The position numbers were made by a program, and so were the translations under genes. The notes beneath the pieces are model-generated. The model was not told where the DNA came from, made no database searches, and saw nothing but the letters and a program-made list of their open reading frames with translations. Below are positions 1 to 5,741 of a stretch of DNA of 8,132 nucleotides, piece by piece. This DNA is from Deltaproteobacteria bacterium (GTDB taxonomy: Bacteria; Myxococcota_A; UBA9160): positions 1-8,132 of the forward strand of contig DOUU01000489.1 of the NCBI GenBank assembly GCA_003520425.1, in the 5' to 3' direction. The number at the start of each line of letters is the position of its first letter. Position 1 is the first letter of the stretch.

Positions 1-288
1 CGTTGAGGCCCACGCGGATCGAAAGCCGCTCACCCGGCTGCTGCGCCGCGGCCTGCTGCATCGCAACCGCGCACCGGACGGCCGTGGAGGCGAAGGCGAC
101 CATGAGACCGTCGCCCAGCCACTGAAGTTCGCTCCCGCCGTGGGCGGATACGGCATCCGAGAGGAGCTGATGTGCGTCTCGAAGCGCTTCTGGGCGCGCT
201 CATCGCCCACGCGCTGCATGAGTGCCGTCGAGTCCACCAGGTCAGTGAACAGGATCGTGGTGATCGGGGCGCGCGCACTCTCGGGCAT
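1..288 (-). CDS. Class III adenylate/guanylate cyclase domain protein, N-terminal part, frameshifted, cut by window edge
   Basis: Reading the minus strand from an ATG at 288 gives MPESARAPITTILFTDLVDS, then TALMQRVGDERAQKRFETH. This is the start of a class III nucleotide cyclase domain, with the first metal-binding Asp in the LFTDLVDST motif. At about position 172 the match moves to another frame, which continues HQLLSDAVSAHGGSELQWLG, then DGLMVAFASTAVRCAVAMQQ, and reaches RVGLN at the edge. The second metal-binding region (GDGLMVAF) is therefore present, but one base is missing between the halves: cacatcag where caccatcag would restore ETHHQLLSDAV. Enzymes of this family make cAMP or cGMP from ATP or GTP. 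The domain often sits at the N terminus of larger proteins with AAA ATPase/TPR regions, which cannot be seen here. The family call is firm. Whether the frameshift is a real mutation or a sequence error cannot be decided. No good ribosome binding site is visible before 288. Confidence 0.82.
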   Translation of the reverse strand, partial: MPESARAPITTILFTDLVDSTALMQRVGDERAQKRFETHISSSRMPYPPTAGANFSGWATVSWSPSPPRPSGARLRCSRPRRSSRVSGFRSAWAST

Positions 289-386
289 AAACCGCACTCG
301 CGTCCGATGGGGAGGATGGGGAGAAAGGAGCCCGGCAGCAGACCCACTCACGCCATCCCACTCTTTCCTTCGACCTCCGCCGGTGT

Positions 387-879
387 CTACCCTATCACGA
401 CGTCGACCCACCTCGCCCAAAACGCACTCGGCTCGCTGCCCGTCTCAAGCGCTTCGGTCAGATCGGAGAGGAATGCCCGGAAGTCGTCGCCGCCAAGTAG
501 CTCGTGGAACTCAGCCACACCCCGCTGATCGGGGCTGCGGATCTCAAGCTCGCGCCCAATGCCGGGTCCTCTGCCATAGATAGACACAGAGGAAGACGTA
601 GCCGAGAGTGCCAATGAGAGCGTAACAGAGGATCCATCGGCGAGAGGAAACAAACGGCAAGACGAACGCAGGCGCGCAAAGAATAAGCAATCTTCCGCAA
701 GCTACGTGTCTCCGAATCTTTATGGCGTCGGCCTCACGAGGGGCAATGACACGTTTCCACAATGGGACTTCGACAACGCGTCGCAAGTCCCTTTTTTCGA
801 TCATGGGAGGCCGGCGGCGATTCGCGAGCAGGCTCGCAATCGTTAAGAAAAGCGCGATCGCAAGGAGCCCGGCGATCAA
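387..879 (-). CDS. Small putative membrane protein of unknown function, apparently frameshifted
   Basis: I do not recognise the family. From a TTG at 879 the frame runs 111 residues to a TGA at 544-546. It has hydrophobic segments at about residues 2-19, 62-77 and 82-102, separated by a basic, proline-containing loop (RRRPPMIEKRDLRR), which suggests a three-segment inner-membrane protein. At the end of the third segment the frame reads WQRTRHWARA and stops. The adjacent frame, entered at 551, continues ELEIRSPDQRGVAEFHELLG, then GDDFRAFLSDLTEALETGSE, to a TAG at 387-389. That is a plausible soluble acidic tail of about 54 residues. Adding one base near 551-552 would join both parts into a protein of about 165 residues. 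The upstream part of the second frame (serine-rich, 653-555) looks like a shadow, which supports the join. Alternatively the gene simply ends at 544. The nearest upstream in-frame stop is at 916-918, so the start lies between there and 879, and TTG at 879 is the likeliest choice. It faces away from the secreted-protein gene at 1069. Confidence 0.5.
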
Positions 880-1068
880 GACTTCACGCAGCCCACGTCC
901 ATTCAGGCTGCCAGCCTATGGTGCGTCGAACCGGCAATCGTACCCGGATCCCCGCGCGCCTCGATCACTCTTCGTCGCGGAAAAGCATAATTGGCCTGCG
1001 AATCTCTCGCTAAGCCATTCACTTGGAACGAATCAGTGTCCCCCCTCAAACTCTAGAAGGAGACTCAC
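880..1068. promoter_or_regulatory. Divergent intergenic region with a short palindrome
   Basis: These bases separate the leftward membrane-protein frame from the rightward secreted-protein gene, so promoters for both should lie here. I see no convincing -35/-10 pair. The clearest element is an odd-centred palindrome at 905-917 (AGGCTG, centre C, CAGCCT), which overlaps the in-frame stop upstream of the leftward gene. It could be an operator half-site pair, but an element this short is expected by chance fairly often. Confidence 0.25.
1057..1062 (+). promoter_or_regulatory. Strong Shine-Dalgarno before the secreted-protein gene
   Basis: AAGGAG lies six bases before the ATG at 1069, which is near-ideal spacing. 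It fixes that start and suggests efficient translation. No comparable site precedes the other genes in the window. Confidence 0.85.
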
Positions 1069-1653
1069 ATGGAACGGCTAAAGAAGCATCTTCTCGTTGC
1101 ACTCGGCTTTGCTTTCGCTGGGATGATCGGTGCTGCGTTCGGAACGAAACCTGCTCAAGCTATCGTGGCGACGCTCGTGGAAATCGTGAACCCCGCCACC
1201 AGCCCAGTGCGCACGAGTAGCGTCGACGACCCAGGGCGGGTCGCATATCAATCGCAGATCGATATGTCCCTAGGCTGCTCAGGAACAGCTTGCACATTCA
1301 CGTTTCCACTTGTGCCCGCAGGTCATCGCGTGGTGGTCCAACACATCACCGGGATTGTCGGTTACAATACCCCACCGACAGTCATCACTGTAAGCACCTG
1401 CGTGGGCGGTAGCTGTGGTTCCGGAGAAACTTACGTCTCTAATTTCTATGCACCGATCCCGCCAGGGCTTCTTATCAGCCAATTTGATTGGCCAGCTTTG
1501 GTCTATGTGGATTCATCGACCACGGCTGTCGCTACCGTAGAACTCTTCGGTAACAGTTCGCACTTCGGGGGGCCGGGGATACAGAAGGTGACCCTGACAG
1601 GCTATGAGCTGGACTGCACCGTGGCGGCCTGCGCACCGATCGCAACCCAATAG
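1069..1653 (+). CDS. Secreted protein of unknown function with three C-x4-C pairs
   Basis: The 194-residue product opens with a textbook Sec signal peptide: a basic n-region (MERLKKH), a hydrophobic core at about residues 8-24, and an AQA cleavage site after Ala31. The mature protein of about 163 residues is rich in Val, Thr, Ser and Gly and has no further membrane segment, so it is probably a beta-rich periplasmic or extracellular protein. Its six cysteines after the signal form three identically spaced pairs: C70-C75, C111-C116 and C183-C188. Each pair has four residues between and could form a small disulphide loop after export. The segment VPAGHRVVVQHIT (about 82-94) resembles a stretch I associate with uncharacterised bacterial secreted proteins. 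The start is set by a strong ribosome binding site. The gene appears monocistronic, with an empty region following its stem-loop. I do not recognise a named family and assign no function. A link to the ligase operon 0.75 kb downstream is not supported. Confidence 0.85.
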   Translation: MERLKKHLLVALGFAFAGMIGAAFGTKPAQAIVATLVEIVNPATSPVRTSSVDDPGRVAYQSQIDMSLGCSGTACTFTFPLVPAGHRVVVQHITGIVGYNTPPTVITVSTCVGGSCGSGETYVSNFYAPIPPGLLISQFDWPALVYVDSSTTAVATVELFGNSSHFGGPGIQKVTLTGYELDCTVAACAPIATQ

Positions 1654-1663
1654 GCCACGAATC

Positions 1664-1694
1664 GACCGGACACTGCCCAGAGTGGTGTCCGGTC
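1664..1694 (+). terminator. Stem-loop after the secreted-protein gene, probable terminator
   Basis: GACCGGACAC at 1664-1673 pairs perfectly with GTGTCCGGTC at 1685-1694 across an 11-base loop, starting 10 bases after the stop codon. The ten-pair GC-rich stem and its position fit a transcription terminator or a 3' stabilising hairpin. No T-run follows (agggccttcg), so it is not a canonical intrinsic terminator. It could act on either strand, but the leftward genes begin far away, so it most likely serves the gene at 1069. Confidence 0.6.
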
Positions 1695-2038
1695 AGGGCC
1701 TTCGCGCTAAGCAGCCTGAGCCCTAAGCCCTGATGTTGTTGCGACAGCTTCCGGCAGTGGTAGGGGGCTCTGCCGCGAGTACGGACCATCCGAGGCCCGC
1801 CATGCGCGAGGCGCACCGTTTGGAGAGCGCGCCTCAACCTAGGGCTACGACAGCCTCACTGCCTCAAGTAGAGCTGCTGTTTTCGCTTGGTCCATGCTCC
1901 AGCTCCACGCACTGTCCCCTCGTTCAAGCCAGAAGCTCAGAAATTCTCCTTGGCGCCTGTCGCCCTGGCACGTCTTCTCTTAACGGCGTGATTCGCGCAG
2001 AGTGGCTCCATCGCGCGATGTCGTGAGAGGGAGTCACT
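1695..2038. other. Intergenic stretch without a recognisable gene
   Basis: I find no convincing coding frame on either strand. The open frames here have low-complexity, Arg/Ser/Pro-rich translations typical of chance frames in GC-rich DNA and no good ribosome binding sites. I see no tRNA-like fold. A weak hairpin (GAGGCGC at 1808-1814 with GCGCCTC at 1829-1835, 14-base loop) is the only structure noted and may be chance. The stretch could be decayed sequence belonging to the remnants that follow. Confidence 0.5.
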
Positions 2039-2299
2039 GTGGAGGAGCGTGGTCAGGAGCTGTGCGATGCGATTGCGCGGCTGGGGCGGCAGCGCCGCAA
2101 TGATCCTGTCCCGGAGCCCTTGCGGGGCGAGGTCTTGGTTTACGCGGCCCGCCGGTCGGCGTCCGAACCGTCGAAAGCTGCCCGCATCTGCGTGACCCGC
2201 TCCAAGACGACGGCTTGGACGAGCTCGGGTTCGCAGGCCGTTTCTTCGAGCTTCGCCGTGATCCTCCGTCCTCTGCTGGCTCTGAATGCGAGTGCCTAA
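2039..2299 (+). pseudogene. Possible remnant of an IS66-type accessory ORF (N-terminal part only)
   Basis: A GTG at 2039 preceded by a purine-rich GAGAGGGAG opens an 86-codon frame. Its first 39 residues, beginning VEERGQELCDAIARLGRQRR and continuing to about VLVYAARR, look like real protein. They recall the N terminus of helix-turn-helix OrfA-like accessory proteins of IS66-type elements in large-genome soil bacteria, where a similar 'ARLG..RR..PVPE.LR..V..YA..RR' pattern precedes the DNA-binding part. After about position 2156 the translation turns into Ser/Thr/Ala-rich sequence with no helix-turn-helix, so the similarity stops near the point where an opposing fragment begins. I read this as a truncated remnant. 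The family assignment is from memory of the pattern only. No inverted repeats marking element ends were found. Confidence 0.33.
2140..2295 (-). pseudogene. Orphan C-terminal coding fragment, possibly from a serine recombinase
   Basis: On the minus strand, between a TAG at 2296-2298 and a TAA at 2140-2142, lies a 51-codon frame. Its translation, with core GRRITAKLEETACEPELVQA then VVLERVTQMRAAFDGSDADR and end RAA, has the charged amphipathic helical character of a real protein. It contains no start and no recognisable start-proximal region. It loosely resembles the coiled region near the C terminus of large serine recombinases (pattern 'I...LEE....PELV.AV'), but it is too short to assign. It overlaps the opposing remnant at 2039-2156 by only about 17 bases, as if two decayed coding ends were butted together. 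Confidence 0.25.
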
Positions 2300-2316
2300 G
2301 GCTTAGGCAGCCGCAT
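2286..2316. repeat. 31-bp imperfect dyad upstream of the ligase operon
   Basis: The sequence is symmetric about base 2301. The inner arms TGCCTAAG (2293-2300) and CTTAGGCA (2302-2309) are perfectly complementary, and after two unpaired positions ATGCG (2286-2290) matches CGCAT (2312-2316). Thirteen of fifteen base pairs match, with a single central base. The near-zero loop makes an RNA hairpin or terminator unlikely and favours a dimeric DNA-binding site. The dyad lies about 94 bases before the ATG at 2410 and overlaps the ends of both remnants. The short remaining stretch to 2409 contains no clear promoter. It could be an operator for the downstream operon, a recombination end, or chance. 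Confidence 0.5.
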
Positions 2317-2409
2317 CGCGCGCGGGCGGGCCCTGGGCATAAAATGGCCTTGATGGGCTGAGAGGAACCCGCTATCGCCGGCGCGATTTGTGCACACCCT
2401 CGAGCGATC

Positions 2410-5400
2410 ATGGCCATCCTGACCGCGCTACACCACGAAACGACCTACCGCTTCGATCGCCTCGTAACACTCTCCCCCCATATCGTGCGTCTGCGGCCCG
2501 CTCCACACACGCGCGTTCCCATCCTGAGCTACGCTCTGCGCGTCGAGCCAGCCGAGCATTTCTTGAATTGGCAGCAGGACCCGTGTGGGAACTATCTCGC
2601 GCGCCTGGTCTTCCCCCAGCCGACCAGGATCCTGCGCTTGATCGTCGACTTTCTTGCGGAACTCCACGTATTGAACCCGTTCGACTTCTTTTTGGAGCCG
2701 TCGGCCGAGCGCTTTCCTTTTCGATATGACCAGGACCTGAGCCAGGAGCTGGCTCCCTACCGCGAAGTCTCCGCGGTCGGCCCGCGGCTCGACGCGTTCC
2801 TCTCAACGCAAGCACCCGGTGCCGGGCGCACGATCGATGTTCTGGTAGATCTCAACCGCCGGGTGAAGGATGCGGTGGAGTACGTGATCCGAATGGAGCC
2901 CGGCGTCCAGATGCCAGAGGAAACGCTCGAGCTGGCGTGCGGGTCGTGCCGCGACTCGGCATGGCTGCTTGTACAGATTCTGCGTCACTTGGGCTTCGCT
3001 GCCCGGTTCGCATCCGGCTACCTCGTTCAGCTTGCCGCAGATGAAGTACCGCTCGAGGGACCGCCGGGTCCCACGCACGACTTCACGGATCTTCACGCGT
3101 GGGCTGAGGTGTACCTCCCGGGGGCTGGCTGGGTCGGTTTGGATCCTACCTCGGGTCTTCTGACCGGCGAGGGGCATATCCCACTCGCGTGTACCCCAGA
3201 CCCGTTGACCGCTGCTCCGGTTACTGGGCGCGTCGACCCGTCGCAGGTGGAGTTTTCCGTCGCCATGACCGTCACGCGGGTTCACGAGGATCCACGTGTC
3301 ACCAAGCCCTACACAGATACGCAATGGCAGAAGATCAACGACCTCGGCCAACGCATCGATGCTGAACTCCTGGCCGGCGACGTCCGTTTGCTGCTGGGTG
3401 GCGAGCCGACCTTTGTGGCCATCGACGATGTGGATGCGCCTGAATGGAACACGACCGCTCTTGGTCCCACCAAGCGGCTGCGCGCGGAAGACCTCCTGCG
3501 AAGGCTTCAAGGCAGGCTTGCTCCCGGTGCGCTCCTCCACTTCGGGCAAGGCAAGTGGTACCCGGGCGAGTCGCTCCCCCGATGGGCGCTTGGTTGCTAC
3601 TGGCGGAGGGACGGCGCACCGATCTGGCAAGATCTCGGGCTCGTCGCGGGGGAGGCGACACCCGGTGGGTTCGGCGACACCGAAGCGCAACGCTTCGTCA
3701 CGGCCCTCGCTAAGCGTCTCGGTGTCGACCCAGGATTCGCGCTCCCCGCCTTCGAGGATCTCGCATACTACCTCTGGCGCGAGCGGCGCCTGCCCGTAAA
3801 TATCGACCCGTTGGACTCGCGCCTAGACGACCCCGAGGAACGGGCTCGCCTCGCGGGCGTGTTTGAGCGAGGACTTTCCGCGCGCGTGGGATACGCCCTG
3901 CCGCTCTCCGCGGAGCTTGGCTGTGACCCGGTGCGTTGGCGAAGTGGACGCTGGCGGCTGCGCTCCGAAGCGCTCTTCCTCGTCCCCGGCGACTCGCCCA
4001 TGGGCTACCGCTTGCCGCTCGACTCGCTGCCTTGGCTCCCTCCGCTCGAAGCTCTCCAGGGAATGGAGCGCGATCCCTTCGAAGACCGCCCTCCGCTTGA
4101 ACCCCCACGTCCGCGACTACAGCACACGCTCACCGTGAGGCCGCGTTCGGAGCTGGATCGGTCGGGCGGTTGGGAGAGCGCCGGGGAGATCGCTCAGGCG
4201 GGCTTAGCCGAGCCCACATCATCGAGTCTGCGCACCGCGCTCTGCGTGGAGCCGCGGGGCGGCGTGCTCCACATTTTCATGCCCCCCCTCTTCCGTCTCG
4301 AAGAGTATCTCGACCTCGTGGGAGCGGTGGAGGAGACGGCCTCTGGGCTGCGGCTGCCCGTACGCATCGAGGGCTACGCGCCGCCTCTCGACCCCCGCCT
4401 TGAGAAGTTGGAGGTGACACCCGACCCCGGCGTCATCGAAGTGAACGTTCCGCCAGCCGCGAGCTGGAGCGAACTCGTCCACAACACCAGCGTCCTCTAT
4501 GAGGAAGCCCGGCAGGCTCGATTGCGCGCGGACAAGTTCCTGCTGGATGGCCGACACACCGGTACGGGAGGTGGCAACCACCTGACGCTCGGCGGGCCGA
4601 CCGCCGCCGAGAGCCCGATCCTGCGCCGTCCGGATCTACTCCGCAGCCTGGTGGGTTACTGGCAGGATCACCCGGCACTGTCCTTCCTCTTTTCGGGCCT
4701 TTTCATCGGTCCAACCAGCCAGGCACCGCGGGTGGATGAGGCACGAAGCGATGCGCTCGTGGAGCTTGAACTCGCCTTTCAAGAGCTCGGGGAGAACCCG
4801 CCCGGCCAGCCACCTTGGCTCGTCGACCGGATCCTCCGCCATATCTTGGTCGACGTGACGGGCAACACGCACCGCACTGAGTTTTGCATTGACAAGCTGT
4901 TCTCCCCCGATGGTCCGCGCGGTCGGCTCGGCCTGGTGGAGCTGCGCGCAATCGAGATGCCTCCCCATCCCCGCATGAGTCTGGTCCAGCAGCTCCTCTT
5001 GCGCGGGCTCGTGGCACGCTTCTGGCGTGAGCCCTACAAGGCGCATCTGGTGCGCTGGGAGACGCAGCTGCATGATCGCTTCATGCTCCCGCACTTCGTC
5101 GAACAAGACTTCCGAGACGTCTTGCTCGACCTCCAGCGCTCGGGCTTCGACCTCGACATCGCGTGGTTCGCGCCCCACTTGGCCTTTCGTTTCCCGTTGA
5201 TTGGCAGCGTGGTTCGGGGAGGGCTTGAGCTGGAGCTTCGGCAGGCGCTCGAGCCTTGGCATGTACTTGGCGAGCAGCCCGAGGTTGCAGGCACCGTGCG
5301 CTACGTCGATTTTTCGCTCGATCGCCTCGAGGTGAAGGTGAGGGGCGGGGTGGGCGAGCGCTATCGGGTGACCTGCAACGGCCGCGCGCTCCCTCTTCAT

Positions 5401-5730
5401 TCTACCGGCATCCAAGGGGAATTTGTGGCCGGCGTCCGCTACCGCGCGTGGCGCCCGACCGCCTGCCTCCACCCGACGATTCCCGTTCACGCGCCGCTCG
5501 TCTTCGACGTGGTCGATACGTGGCTTGAGCGCTCGCTCGGCGGTTGTACCTATCACGTGGCGCATCCCGGAGGGAGGAACTACGAAACCTTCCCCGTCAA
5601 CGCCAATGAAGCCGAAGCGCGACGCGTCGCGCGCTTTTCCGCGCTTGGCCACACCCCGGGCCGTATCGTCGCCCCGTCCGTCACGCGCAGCCGCGAGCAC
5701 CCCTTCACGCTGGACCTGCGACGGAGCTAG
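2410..5730 (+). CDS. Transglutaminase-like and DUF2126 fusion protein (Rv2566-type)
   Basis: This 1106-residue protein has no signal peptide and is probably cytosolic. Residues 1-100 form the conserved N-terminal domain (RLRPAPHTRVPILSYALRV, then INWQQDP-like FLNWQQDPCGNYLARLVFP). Residues about 140-260 are a transglutaminase-like fold with a complete triad: Cys180 in CGSCRDSAW, His229 in DLHAWAEVYLPGAGW, Asp245 in GLDPTSG. From about 325 to the end is DUF2126, starting with LLLGGEPTFV (328-336). Key motifs are IEVNVPP at 676-682 (Glu677), TGTGGGNHLTLGG at 717-729 (His724), GNTHRTEFCIDKL at 818-830 and GLVELRAIEMPP at 841-852 (Glu844, Arg846). These resemble the metal and substrate ligands of glutamine-synthetase/GCS-type carboxylate-amine ligases, a relation that I believe has been proposed. 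The family does not have a proven reaction. Length is close to M. tuberculosis Rv2566 (about 1140 as I recall). The ATG fits the family N terminus, although no good Shine-Dalgarno precedes it. It is followed after 11 bases by its partner gene. Confidence 0.93.
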   Translation: MAILTALHHETTYRFDRLVTLSPHIVRLRPAPHTRVPILSYALRVEPAEHFLNWQQDPCGNYLARLVFPQPTRILRLIVDFLAELHVLNPFDFFLEPSAERFPFRYDQDLSQELAPYREVSAVGPRLDAFLSTQAPGAGRTIDVLVDLNRRVKDAVEYVIRMEPGVQMPEETLELACGSCRDSAWLLVQILRHLGFAARFASGYLVQLAADEVPLEGPPGPTHDFTDLHAWAEVYLPGAGWVGLDPTSGLLTGEGHIPLACTPDPLTAAPVTGRVDPSQVEFSVAMTVTRVHEDPRVTKPYTDTQWQKINDLGQRIDAELLAGDVRLLLGGEPTFVAIDDVDAPEWNTTALGPTKRLRAEDLLRRLQGRLAPGALLHFGQGKWYPGESLPRWALGCYWRRDGAPIWQDLGLVAGEATPGGFGDTEAQRFVTALAKRLGVDPGFALPAFEDLAYYLWRERRLPVNIDPLDSRLDDPEERARLAGVFERGLSARVGYALPLSAELGCDPVRWRSGRWRLRSEALFLVPGDSPMGYRLPLDSLPWLPPLEALQGMERDPFEDRPPLEPPRPRLQHTLTVRPRSELDRSGGWESAGEIAQAGLAEPTSSSLRTALCVEPRGGVLHIFMPPLFRLEEYLDLVGAVEETASGLRLPVRIEGYAPPLDPRLEKLEVTPDPGVIEVNVPPAASWSELVHNTSVLYEEARQARLRADKFLLDGRHTGTGGGNHLTLGGPTAAESPILRRPDLLRSLVGYWQDHPALSFLFSGLFIGPTSQAPRVDEARSDALVELELAFQELGENPPGQPPWLVDRILRHILVDVTGNTHRTEFCIDKLFSPDGPRGRLGLVELRAIEMPPHPRMSLVQQLLLRGLVARFWREPYKAHLVRWETQLHDRFMLPHFVEQDFRDVLLDLQRSGFDLDIAWFAPHLAFRFPLIGSVVRGGLELELRQALEPWHVLGEQPEVAGTVRYVDFSLDRLEVKVRGGVGERYRVTCNGRALPLHSTGIQGEFVAGVRYRAWRPTACLHPTIPVHAPLVFDVVDTWLERSLGGCTYHVAHPGGRNYETFPVNANEAEARRVARFSALGHTPGRIVAPSVTRSREHPFTLDLRRS

Positions 5731-5741
5731 GTTTCAGCGCC

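Noticed and set aside
30..347. 105-codon open frame on the minus strand at the left edge
   Set aside because: It is the wrong frame of the cyclase region. The cyclase motifs read in the other two minus frames, joined at the frameshift.
1069..1653. The secreted protein as the substrate of the ligase operon
   Set aside because: It is separated by 0.75 kb of decayed sequence and a stem-loop, carries a Sec signal while the ligases look cytosolic, and shows no shared regulatory element.
1733..2026. 97-codon open frame on the plus strand
   Set aside because: It has no ribosome binding site, chance-like Ser/Arg/Pro composition and no motif.
2339..2378. Possible promoter before 2410 (cataaaat at 2338-2345, or TTGATG at 2350 with TATCGC at 2373)
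   Set aside because: The second pair has 17-base spacing but a poor -10, and the first lacks a -35. Neither is better than chance in this region.
2039..2409. A complete IS66 insertion sequence
   Set aside because: Only about 39 residues look like an accessory ORF. No terminal inverted repeats, target duplication or transposase gene are present.
2803..3690. 295-codon open frame on the minus strand
   Set aside because: It lies wholly antisense to the transglutaminase/DUF2126 gene, whose family motifs are unmistakable in this stretch. Long antisense frames are expected opposite GC-rich genes.
4636..5700. 354-codon open frame on the minus strand
   Set aside because: It is antisense to the conserved DUF2126 C-terminal half, with no recognisable domain and His/Arg-rich composition typical of a shadow frame.
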